From contig JAQMWT010000398.1 of the NCBI GenBank assembly GCA_029834535.1, positions 124,001 through 188,000 of the forward strand: a stretch of 64,000 nucleotides of DNA. The letters run 5' to 3'. Shown piece by piece: positions 22,225 through 30,544 of the stretch (positions are counted from its first letter, which is position 1; each line of letters starts with the position of its first letter). Position numbers and translations under genes: made by a program. Below the pieces are notes generated by a model. It did no database searches. It was not told where the DNA came from and saw only the letters and a list, made by a program, of their open reading frames with translations. This stretch comes from Chrysophaeum taylorii (lineage: Eukaryota; Sar; Pelagophyceae; Pelagomonadales; Pelagomonadaceae).

Positions 22225-22551
22225 CCTTTTTTACATTAAGAAGAAGAAGAAGAAGCATGACCACCATCGCGACGACGCGGGAAATCGGGGACCCACCGCG
22301 CGGCGAACCCCCGGACCTTCGTGAGACGCATCTCTCCTCCTCCTCCTCTCCGCGGCGGCGGCGCCATCTATTTTTTTTTTTCTCCAAATTCCTCCTCCTC
22401 CTCCTCAGGCCACCGCCAATTGGATGATGATGATTGCCACCATCACCACACGGGAATACCGGCGACGATACTGGAAGGAAGGATCCGTTGCCTGTTTCGG
22501 CCCGTTGGACCCCTTTTTTTTTTATCATCGCATCGTCGACACAACAACCCA
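22225..22551. promoter_or_regulatory. Divergent intergenic region, SMG1/golgin
   Basis: 327 bp between two ATGs. It contains AAG/CTT and TCC runs near 22235-22255 and 22330-22405 and a T9 tract near 22370. No clear TATA or initiator motif is visible. Confidence 0.4.
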
Positions 22552-24654
22552 ATGTCCTTCTTTCGCGAGCTTACCACCGACCTGAGGACCGCCGCCCAGG
22601 ACTTTCGTACGAACGGCCTCGACCTCGACTCGCTGAGGGTGGAGGTCGGAAACGACAAGCGGGAACCCCTGCCGGAGCCCCCACCCTTGGGGGGAAAACC
22701 GAAACCCATCATCTTCGCGGAGGGCGAAACAAACCACCGCGACGGCCAAGAACGCAGGCCCCAAGAGACGACGACGACGACGACGACGACGACGCAAATG
22801 AGCAACGGGTCTACTCCTAGCACGAACGGGGCGGCGGCGGCCAAGAGGGTGATGGGGGAGTTGTTCTCGGCGGACGTCTCCAAGGTCAAGGCGGAGTTGG
22901 AGACGGCGACGCGCAAATACGAGCGTTCCAAGGCGCGGGCGCAGCGGTACGAGGCGGCGGCGGCCTCGTACGCGGCCGACAGCGCGAAACTCGCCGCGCG
23001 GCTCGAGGTTTGCAGGTCGAGGAGCGAGGCAGAGCGCGACGAGCTCGAGAAGTTGCGCGAGAAAGCGCGGCGCGACGCGGCGAGCGCGGCGCGGTCCGAG
23101 CTCGAGAGGGACGCGTGCGCGGCCGAGCTCGAGGCCGTCGCGCTCCGACAAGTAGATGCGCTCCAGGCGGAGGTCGCGTCGCTCCGGCGCGACAAGCGAC
23201 GCGCCGACGCCCTCGAAGCCGAGCTCGAGACCCTCCGGAACGCGACGCGCGTCGCGCGATCGACCGAGACGACCGACAAAAAGTGCGTCGCCGAGCTCCG
23301 GGCGGCGACGCTCCAGTTGGGCGCGGCGCGGTCGGCCGCAGCGGCCTCGGCGCGCGCCGCGCGCGCGCAAATCGACGTCGCGCTCCAGCGCGCCCGCCAG
23401 AGCGAGACGGACCTCGGCAAGGCCCGGTTGGAAGTCGCCGAGCTCAGGGCCAAGGCGGTCAAGGCGGGCCGCGAGCGCGACGAGGCGCTCCGGTCCGTGT
23501 CGCACCTGGAACAAGCCTCGAGCCGCGCGGCGCGCCGGGGCGACGACGCGGACGCCCTCCGCCAGCTCTCGCGCGAAGCCCTCGCGTCGAAGAGCAAACT
23601 AGAAACGGAGCTCGCGACGGCCAGACGGGACTTGGACCGTCTCGAGGAGTTGAAGCGGGCGACCGACGCCAAGGCCGCCACCGACGCCGAGAGACTCCGC
23701 GGCGAGCTGGCCGCGGCGCGCGCGGCGCTCCGCGACGCCCGCCAGGCCCTCGTCGACCGCGGCGGCGGCAGCAGCAGCAGCGGCGACTTGGAGCTGCTGC
23801 CCGACGACTCGAACGAAGACGACGCGCGGAGCACGGCGAGCTCGGGATCCTTGGTTAATTTGTCGTCGTCGGGCGCCGCCGAGTACCTCCGCAACGTCGT
23901 CAGGACGGCGCTACCCTCGACGCCGCGCGGCGACGACGCGAGTACGCGCGCGCGGCTCGTCCCCGTGCTCCGGTCCCTCCTCGCTTTGCCGCACGACGTT
24001 GTCGCGAAGAGCCTCGACGCGCTCGCGAGGACCCACGGCGGCGGCGACTTCGCCCTCGGCCTCCTCCTCGCGGCAGCAAAGGCCACCGACAAGATCGTCT
24101 CTCCGGCCGAGGCGGCGAGGGAACAGGATGCCGTCGCCCGCAGAATCGAAATAGCCCACGACCTCGACCTTTCCCGGGCCGAGGTCGCCGACCTCCGCCG
24201 CGCCCTCGACGAGAAAACGGCCGAACTCCGACACCTTTCCGACACTTCCCAGCAGGACCTCGCGGCAGCGGCCGAGGACCGCGCTCGTCTCGAGAGAACG
24301 TATCAAGCCCGCGCCCAGGACGCCCTCCACGCGGTCGAGGCGACCGACGCGCGTTCCCGCGCCCTCGAGGCCGAGGCGCGCGCGGCCTACGACGCCGCCG
24401 AGACCGCCCTCCGCCGCCACCGCGACCTGGAGACCCAGCTTGCGGAATTTGTGCAACGCCGTCAAGCCGGCCTCGACCCCGAACAGCTCGACTACCTCCG
24501 CGGCACCCTCGTCTTCTTCCTCAAGGGCTACGCCACCCCCCACGTCCGCAAACAGATGGTCCCCGTCCTCCTCAAGGTCCTCAAGCTCCAGCCCGACGAT
24601 CCCAGGACCCTCGATCTCCTCGCTATCAACGACGCCGACGCCGACCCCTCCTAA
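22552..24654 (+). CDS. Golgin-like coiled-coil protein with two GRIP-like modules
   Basis: A 700-residue tether probably at the trans-Golgi. Residues about 100-400 and 520-630 are long heptad-rich coiled coils full of Ala, Arg, Glu and Leu. The C-terminal 50 residues (QLDYLRGTLVFFLKGY, then QMVPVLLKVLKLQPDD) fit the GRIP pattern, which binds Arl1/Arf GTPases. A second block at about 443-490 (AEYLRNVVRTALP, then ARLVPVLRSLLALPHD) follows the same pattern and splits the coiled coil. The start at 22552 is chosen because MSFFRELTTDLRTAAQDF makes a plausible amphipathic N-terminus, while the frame upstream is low-complexity and begins in the intergenic region. Vps54 at 35 kb acts at the same membrane. 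The role is inferred from architecture. Confidence 0.75.
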   Translation: MSFFRELTTDLRTAAQDFRTNGLDLDSLRVEVGNDKREPLPEPPPLGGKPKPIIFAEGETNHRDGQERRPQETTTTTTTTTQMSNGSTPSTNGAAAAKRVMGELFSADVSKVKAELETATRKYERSKARAQRYEAAAASYAADSAKLAARLEVCRSRSEAERDELEKLREKARRDAASAARSELERDACAAELEAVALRQVDALQAEVASLRRDKRRADALEAELETLRNATRVARSTETTDKKCVAELRAATLQLGAARSAAAASARAARAQIDVALQRARQSETDLGKARLEVAELRAKAVKAGRERDEALRSVSHLEQASSRAARRGDDADALRQLSREALASKSKLETELATARRDLDRLEELKRATDAKAATDAERLRGELAAARAALRDARQALVDRGGGSSSSGDLELLPDDSNEDDARSTASSGSLVNLSSSGAAEYLRNVVRTALPSTPRGDDASTRARLVPVLRSLLALPHDVVAKSLDALARTHGGGDFALGLLLAAAKATDKIVSPAEAAREQDAVARRIEIAHDLDLSRAEVADLRRALDEKTAELRHLSDTSQQDLAAAAEDRARLERTYQARAQDALHAVEATDARSRALEAEARAAYDAAETALRRHRDLETQLAEFVQRRQAGLDPEQLDYLRGTLVFFLKGYATPHVRKQMVPVLLKVLKLQPDDPRTLDLLAINDADADPS

Positions 24655-24850
24655 AAAATATATATTTCCCTTCCCGTTCTGGGCCCTGCATGTCTCTCTC
24701 CGTCCGATCTTCTTCTTCTGATGATCACCTTGCTTCCTTTCCTCGACTCCACCTGGCACTACACCTCCACTCGGGGCTGGCTGGCTGGCTGGCCCGCGGG
24801 CGTTCAGGAGAGAAACCACCTTACTACCACCACAGGAGAAAGAAGGAGCA

Positions 24851-25426
24851 TTACCTATCCCCCTCGTCGTCGTCGTCATCCTCGATTGCGGCGAAGCGGG
24901 AGTAGTCGAGGCTCGCGCGATCCGCGGGCGTCCTCTGTCGAGGAGGTGGTGGTCTCTTGGGCCGCGCCGCGGGCGCCGGGGCCTCCGCGGCGTAGTTGAA
25001 CATGCGCTTAGCCACAAAACCCATGATGGTGCGCAGCCACTGGAGCTCGTTCAAGTAATTGGGGTCCTCCTTCGCAAGCACCTCGCCAAGCTCCGCTTCG
25101 AGCGACTCCGGGACCACGGCCGTCGCAAAGTCCGTCGCCATCAGCGCCATCAAGGGGAGGTCGTTTCGCTCGCGGACCGACTGGGGGACGTCGCCGAGGC
25201 CGCTGTGGACGTACATCATGTCGAGGGGATGGGTCGCACGAGGCTCGAGGTAGCACACCACCTTCTGGTTGTGCTCGTTAACGCCGGTGGCGCTGAAGAT
25301 GGCATTCTCAAAGTGTCTCTCCACGCGCGCGTCCCACTCGCGCCACAAATCCTCAGCCTCGGGCTCGTCCTCCCTCGTCGTTTCCGTCATCATGTCGCGA
25401 AAACTTGTGAACGACGACGATGCCAT
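24851..25426 (-). CDS. Conserved-looking protein of unknown function
   Basis: A 191-residue soluble protein I do not recognise. The body (about 20-145) has normal mixed composition, including FENAIFSATGVNEHNQKV, VCYLEPRATHPLDMMYVH and a helical segment ending GFVAKRMFNYA; the tail is Pro/Arg-rich and ends in an acidic DDDDDEGDR. The start at 25426 is preferred because the ATG has purines around it (AAGGATGG) and the normal composition begins there. The frame remains open for another 170 codons upstream, containing a short look-alike (DRKVVCYF against NQKVVCYL), so an upstream paralogous exon or decayed copy is possible. Convergent with the golgin, 196 bp apart. Confidence 0.6.
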   Translation of the reverse strand: MASSSFTSFRDMMTETTREDEPEAEDLWREWDARVERHFENAIFSATGVNEHNQKVVCYLEPRATHPLDMMYVHSGLGDVPQSVRERNDLPLMALMATDFATAVVPESLEAELGEVLAKEDPNYLNELQWLRTIMGFVAKRMFNYAAEAPAPAARPKRPPPPRQRTPADRASLDYSRFAAIEDDDDDEGDR

Positions 25427-27111
25427 CCTTGGTGGGTGGCTTTTCACAAGACAACGGCACCTCGCTCTCAACGGAAAAATTCTGAGGCGGTCGCTCATGT
25501 AGAGGCGGCGAGAACGCGCTGGGCGCGACGGTGCCGTTTGATGCCTACGCGCGCTACTTTTTGCCGCGGATACACGCGAGCCTGTGGTGTGGCTGATACG
25601 GACCGCCGCGGACGGTTTATCGAGTCGACAACGCTCCGCCGGGGCACCGCGATGCACGGACGCGTTGTACCACGACGCGGCGCTTAACACCGAGCGTGTG
25701 GCAGGTCTTCTTCTTCTTCTAAGGATGATTCTTTTGAGCGTGTCATCATCGTCTGAGAATAAGTATTGTCTTGCCTCAGCGCGTGCTCCGATGTGAATGA
25801 ACTTCAGTTTAGCCTTGAAGTCGCGCTCTGCTGCGTGCCATCGCGCGTCTTTTCCACCGCGTCGACGCATTTCAGCGTCCTTAAAATAGCAAACTACTTT
25901 TCGATCGATCGATCCCTGGGCGTTAAACCTCTGCACGCGGTTGTCCGTCCGCGAAACCTAACGCCGGAAAATTGTTTGAGATCCATACGCCTCGGTGGCT
26001 TTCTTCAGCATTTGCATGGTTCGTCTGGTGGTTGCACTCTTCATATCAGGCTCCATACCCGACTCGACTACAGCGCTCCCAAGCTCGAGCTGGACCATCC
26101 CTGTGAAAGTGCGCGAGACTCGTCGCCGAAATCACCCCTACTACACCTCTTGAACTTTTTCATGATTTCTGACGACTACTCAAGTCCGGCTGCCCGCCTG
26201 CGGCGCCTGCCGCAAAATTTCTTTTCGCTTTTCGGCAACTCGACCGTCTCTCTGGCGGCTGCCTCGGCGCTCCATAGAGTCGGCGCCACCAAGGCGCGGC
26301 ACAACTCGCCATTGGTCCAGTCGGTCTGGTGGCGATGAATACTATTGTCTTGTCCTTGTTGGCTTTCCTTCGGTGCTGCTCCGCGTCTTTCTTTCCGGTG
26401 CGCAGTTTTTTAGGTCTACGAAGTCACCATGTGTCCTCTCGCTCGTGCGTCCGCATTTCGTACTGTAGTATTCGCCTCGGGCATCATCCAAGAGGATGGT
26501 CTCGCCTCTCCCGTCCGCCCAACGGTCGTTTCCGCCGATACGAGCTCACGCGTGGCGACGATATGCCACGCGTCTTGCCGGGGTCGCTCGCGACGATAGC
26601 GTGCCGCATGCGGCCTCTGGTCGCCTAAATCGCGCGCCGCCGGGCACTGCTGGTCTTCGACTGACCTTGGTGTTGTTATTCGATTCCCCCAAGTCATATG
26701 GTCGATCGCGATAAAAAAGGCTTGTGCTGCACATTCTAAATGTCGACTCAACATTCCATACCCGAGGAGCCTGCCATCCCAAATACCCAGGACCCTACTT
26801 CGCACTAATCTCTGTGCGTGTCCGAAGGAGGACCTCTAAGACTACGAGAGCGAAGGACATTGTCTTCGGCTGGATAAGTCTTCTTGGCTGGTTGGTCCCT
26901 GCGACGGACGTTCGTTCGTTCGTTCGTTCGTAGGTAGTAACAGTAATAATCATATTAGGTGGTGCGTTGCGGTGCGCGTGCAAGCGAAGTGGAGCGAAGC
27001 GGAGCGAAGCGGGGCGAAGCGACCTCGGGTGCTAGTTAATGGTGGAGCGAGTCGCACGTTTTTCTTATTTTCCCAAGCAGCAGAGGAGCAAGATAAGATG
27101 ATGACTTATAA
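25427..27111. other. Gene-poor stretch with decayed coding-like sequence
   Basis: No intact gene is supported. On the minus strand, 25700-26340 keeps protein-like segments (HQTDWTNGELCRALVAPTLW; MEPDMKSATTRRTMQMLKKA; DRKVVCYFKDAEMRRR; FKAKLKFIHIGARAEARQY) separated by stops, suggesting an old gene or transposon I cannot name. Another such segment is at 26416-26640. A (CGTT)n tract lies near 26915-26933, and a GAAGCGGAGC-type decamer repeat at about 26985-27022. Confidence 0.45.
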
Positions 27112-28863
27112 TTAGGGGAAGGAGAGGGCCGCGGGGGACATGAGGAGGATGCGGACGAAGGCCTGGTAGTCGATGACGCCGTCGTCGACGCCGAACCTGT
27201 CGGCAAGCGCAGAGAGATGTTTTTCGTCCGAGTGGAATGACTTTCCGACGAGGGTTTCGAGAACGCGCCAGAGCTGCTCGGCCTCGAGCCAGCCGTGGCC
27301 GGCGGGGTCGAGGAGCTTGAAGGTTTCGAGGAACATGGAGGAGAATTCGGCCTGGGCCATGAGGGCGATGAAGTCTTGTTTGACGAGGACGGCGTTGCCC
27401 TCGAGTTCGGGGTTGGCCTTGTCGATCATGTCGGTCAAGTCGGCGTCCTGGAGGTCTACCCTCCCAAAGGCCCGCATGAGGTCCCGAAGTTCGTCCAAGT
27501 TAATGGTGCCGTCGTTGTTTTTGTCGAGGAGATCAAAGGTGTGTTCAAACTCGAGGCGCTGCTGGTCGGTGAGTTGGTCGACGAGGTGGCGGCGGTATGC
27601 CTTTTCTGCCTCGTCGCCCCAGGCGGGGGATCGGGAAGCCGCCTGATCGAAGGCGCGGACGACGCTACGGACGAGGCGGAGGCGCTGCATGACGCTGAGG
27701 GGGTCGAGCGAGAGGGGTTTTTGGTTAGTTTTCGCGGGCGGGGGCGCGACGCGCTCGTAGCCCCACTCGGTGCGGCGAGATTTCTGTAGATAGTCGAGGA
27801 CGCCCGCGTCGGCGAGGGCCGATCGTTCGACGGCGAGAGCCTTGACGCGGGTCGCGGCGACGATCGAGGCGACACGCGGGCGATTTTCGACCAGGGCTCG
27901 CTCGCCAAAAAAGGCGCCGCGCGCGAGGACGTTCGTACGAGCTCCGTACGCCGTGCGCGTGGCGTCGGGGCTGAAGCCGCTCAGCCTGTTCTCCGAGGTG
28001 AGGACTTGCTGCTGGTAGACGTCGCACTCGCCCTCGAGCAACACAAAAAACCGGCGCCCGATCTCGCCCTCGGCGACGAGGACGTCGCCCGACTCGTAGG
28101 TAGCCGTCCTCGCCTCTGCCAACAGAGCGCCGAGCTGGTCGTTCCCGAGCTCGCGGAAGCCGGCTTCCAGAGCCGACCAGGCGACCCTCAGCTCGTCGGG
28201 CGAGAGCTGCGCGCTCGCCGTAACGGGCAGCGGCGGAAGCGCGGGAGGGGGCTCCTCCTCCCGTGGCGGCGGCGGCGGCGGCGGCGCAGCCTCCTCGCGA
28301 TCCGCGAAGTGATGCCATCGCTCGAGCTTTTCGCGCAGCAGTTCGATCTTACGCGGTCCGCAAGGAAAGGCCTCCACGCGCTGTCCGCGCGCGTACATGT
28401 GGATCAGCGGGAGCACGTTGATCTCGTGCTTCTGGAGAAACTCGGACCCACCCTCGGCCGATGCCAACGTCTTGTGCGACAGTTCGAAGAACTGGACGCC
28501 GCCTCCCTTGGCCGCGTATTCGACGCTCAACCGCTTGTACTTGGGGTCGAGCCCGCGGCAGGCGCGACACCACGGCGCGAAAAACTTGATCACGATCAAG
28601 TCCGACCCCGCGGTCGCATTGATCGCGCGCACGAAATCTGCCTCGGATTCGAGCACCCCGATCGTCGTCGGCGGCGGCGGGGGCTGGCTCTTCTGCGTCG
28701 GCGCCTCTTCCACGGCGGCCCGCCGGTTCCACCGATGTGGTGGGGGGGCGGGGACCCACCCCGACGCGCACCACCGCCTTGCTGGTGGTCTGGGGACGGG
28801 GACCCACCCCATCGCCCCACCACCCAGGAGGAGGAGGAGGAGGACGACGGCCCGTCGTGCCAT
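27112..28863 (-). CDS. Thioredoxin / cyclic-nucleotide-binding / EF-hand hybrid protein
   Basis: A 583-residue protein joining three sensor modules. A hydrophobic leader (residues 1-20) and a Pro/Arg stretch suggest secretion or plastid import. Thioredoxin fold at about 65-190: FFAPWCRACRGL gives Cys99 and Cys102, and a cis-Pro region reads INVLPLIHMY. Cyclic-nucleotide-binding domain at about 220-350: ESGDVLVAEGEIGRRFFVLL and the phosphate-binding cassette FFGERALVENRPRVASI with the key Glu and Arg. EF-hands at about 430-575: the first (DKNNDGTINLDE) is canonical; the following ones (e.g. DPAGHGWLEAEQ and GVDDGVIDYQAF) are degenerate. ATG 28863 is used; a TTG two codons upstream is not. Its ATG is only 59 bp from that of LRRC56 on the other strand. 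Likely a redox-, cNMP- and calcium-responsive regulator; targets unknown. Confidence 0.8.
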   Translation of the reverse strand: MARRAVVLLLLLLGGGAMGWVPVPRPPARRWCASGWVPAPPPHRWNRRAAVEEAPTQKSQPPPPPTTIGVLESEADFVRAINATAGSDLIVIKFFAPWCRACRGLDPKYKRLSVEYAAKGGGVQFFELSHKTLASAEGGSEFLQKHEINVLPLIHMYARGQRVEAFPCGPRKIELLREKLERWHHFADREEAAPPPPPPPREEEPPPALPPLPVTASAQLSPDELRVAWSALEAGFRELGNDQLGALLAEARTATYESGDVLVAEGEIGRRFFVLLEGECDVYQQQVLTSENRLSGFSPDATRTAYGARTNVLARGAFFGERALVENRPRVASIVAATRVKALAVERSALADAGVLDYLQKSRRTEWGYERVAPPPAKTNQKPLSLDPLSVMQRLRLVRSVVRAFDQAASRSPAWGDEAEKAYRRHLVDQLTDQQRLEFEHTFDLLDKNNDGTINLDELRDLMRAFGRVDLQDADLTDMIDKANPELEGNAVLVKQDFIALMAQAEFSSMFLETFKLLDPAGHGWLEAEQLWRVLETLVGKSFHSDEKHLSALADRFGVDDGVIDYQAFVRILLMSPAALSFP

Positions 28864-28922
28864 CTCCAATTTATGATGATCCTTACCCGTGTGTGTGTGT
28901 TTATAGAGAGAGGTGAGGCGTT
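28864..28922. promoter_or_regulatory. 59-bp bidirectional promoter region
   Basis: Entire space between the divergent ATGs of the thioredoxin hybrid and LRRC56. It contains a (GT)5 run and a TTTATAGAGA segment about 20 bp before the LRRC56 ATG. The 5' UTRs must be very short, or transcription starts inside the opposite gene. Confidence 0.55.
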
Positions 28923-30137
28923 ATGGCCCAACAACTCCTCATCCTCGAGGTGGGGCGCTTCAACCCCGGATACCTCACCAAGTCCGAGGAGGAACTCTCG
29001 ATGATTGAGGAGGTGTCCCTGTCTGGGTTGGATTCGACAAAGGACGCAGCCCACGATCTCGGGCGAATTTTTCCTATCCTCAAACGGTTGCGGCTGCGCG
29101 AGTCGACGATCGGCAGTTTCCGGGATCTTGGGTGCATCGACGCCCTCCGCGTCTTGAACGCCGCGCGGTGCGGCATTGCTGACTTGGACGGCATCGCGAG
29201 CCTGGGAGTTGTGGAAGAGTTGTACCTAGCGTTCAACGACGTCCGAGACTGCACAGCCCTCGCCTTCCGCGATACGCTCCAGGTTCTCGACTTGGAGTCG
29301 AATAGAGTTTCGGACGAGTGCGATGTTGCGACCTTGGGGACGTGCCCAAATTTGACCTGCGTCACCTTGTCTGGGACGCCGTTGGCGCGACGAAGCGACT
29401 ACGCCCGAATAATGCGACGCCAAATCCCGAACTTAGAAGTTCTCGACGACGGGCAACCACCCGCCCCCGTTGACAACATCATATCCCAGGAGGTGGCGCT
29501 GCTGACCGAGGCCATCAAGCGATTCCGACCGCACAGCGTGGACGATTGCGCCAAGCACCCGCGACTCGCGATCGCTCGCCCCGTCTCCGCTCCTAATCCT
29601 CACCCGTGCTGGGAGGAAATATTGGGGACAAATCCATCACCTACGACGACGACGACGCCGAGTTGGTCCTCGGGCTTAACGCACGGCAACGTCCCCGTAT
29701 TATCCGGCAACATCGCCAACGCGATTCGAAATCGCGCTCCTCCCGACCGTGTTGCTGTCTTTACACCTCCCTCCTCCTCCTCCTCCTCCTCCTCGAGACC
29801 CGAGGTCTCGACCTCCCCATCCCCGCGTCCAAGTGAAAGTGATGATGATGGCGGCGTGGATCTCGATGATGCTCGGCGACGACGCCGCCCCCAGACGAGT
29901 CGCAGCGCGCCAAACGACCACCACTCCACGAGCGCGTCCTCTATTCACCGGGCGGACTTGAAGAATGGTCATCACGACGACCGTCGCAAGGAAGCGGCGA
30001 CATTTTCGAAGCTTGCCGCACGCCGGAGATTGGCTGGTGCGAGCCACCAGGGCCCCGCCCCGTCGTGCGCGCGACAACATCATCATCAATGTGGGCGCCG
30101 CGAAAGCGCACTATTCAGACAAACAACAACCTCCTAA
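28923..30137 (+). CDS. LRRC56: LRRC56-like leucine-rich repeat protein (ODA8)
   Basis: A 404-residue protein. Residues about 45-185 are five leucine-rich repeats (LKRLRLRESTIGSFRDLG; LRVLNAARCGIADLDGI; VEELYLAFNDVRDCTAL; LQVLDLESNRVSDECD; LTCVTLSGTPLARRSDY), closing with an LRR cap containing IPNLEVLDD. The later motif GLTHGNVPVLSGNIANAIRNR matches the conserved LTHG...GN..KA.R segment that I associate with LRRC56/ODA8, which helps deliver outer-arm dynein by intraflagellar transport. The final 150 residues are Ser/Asp/Arg/His-rich and variable. No intron is needed. The gene implies the organism, or its recent ancestor, builds motile flagella. Confidence 0.75.
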   Translation: MAQQLLILEVGRFNPGYLTKSEEELSMIEEVSLSGLDSTKDAAHDLGRIFPILKRLRLRESTIGSFRDLGCIDALRVLNAARCGIADLDGIASLGVVEELYLAFNDVRDCTALAFRDTLQVLDLESNRVSDECDVATLGTCPNLTCVTLSGTPLARRSDYARIMRRQIPNLEVLDDGQPPAPVDNIISQEVALLTEAIKRFRPHSVDDCAKHPRLAIARPVSAPNPHPCWEEILGTNPSPTTTTTPSWSSGLTHGNVPVLSGNIANAIRNRAPPDRVAVFTPPSSSSSSSSRPEVSTSPSPRPSESDDDGGVDLDDARRRRRPQTSRSAPNDHHSTSASSIHRADLKNGHHDDRRKEAATFSKLAARRRLAGASHQGPAPSCARQHHHQCGRRESALFRQTTTS

Positions 30138-30544
30138 AGCTTGCATTTTCCTGTTTATAATAAAACGACGAGGGACGCAAGAAAGAAGACTCCGTACGTC
30201 GGTGCGCGCAGACGGGATGGTGTCGCACAATACCAATCCTCCTCCTCCTCCTCCTCCTCCTCCTCCTCGTCTCGAATAGAAAGTGTCGGGGTGTTCCGAA
30301 GCAGCCTCGCCTATCGGCGGGGCAGCTCCGGAACGGCACCTGGATGTGTCGCGGCGACACCAGAGCGAGTCCCCCGCATGCAATACAAGGGGTTGTTGTT
30401 TTTCTTCTTTTTGTGGAAAAATTCATCATCCTCGGGGTTTCTTCGCCCGCCCGCCCGCCCGCGAAAGAAAAAATAAATAAGAAGTCGATCGACTGCAAAA
30501 GAGCAGCCGGGCGTCATATTTAAATTTTTCATCTCGAAAAACAC
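30138..30544. other. Intergenic, simple repeats only
   Basis: 407 bp between two gene 3' ends. It holds a (TCC)n run at about 30238-30272 and a GCCC-type repeat near 30445-30465. No gene or RNA is visible. Confidence 0.6.
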
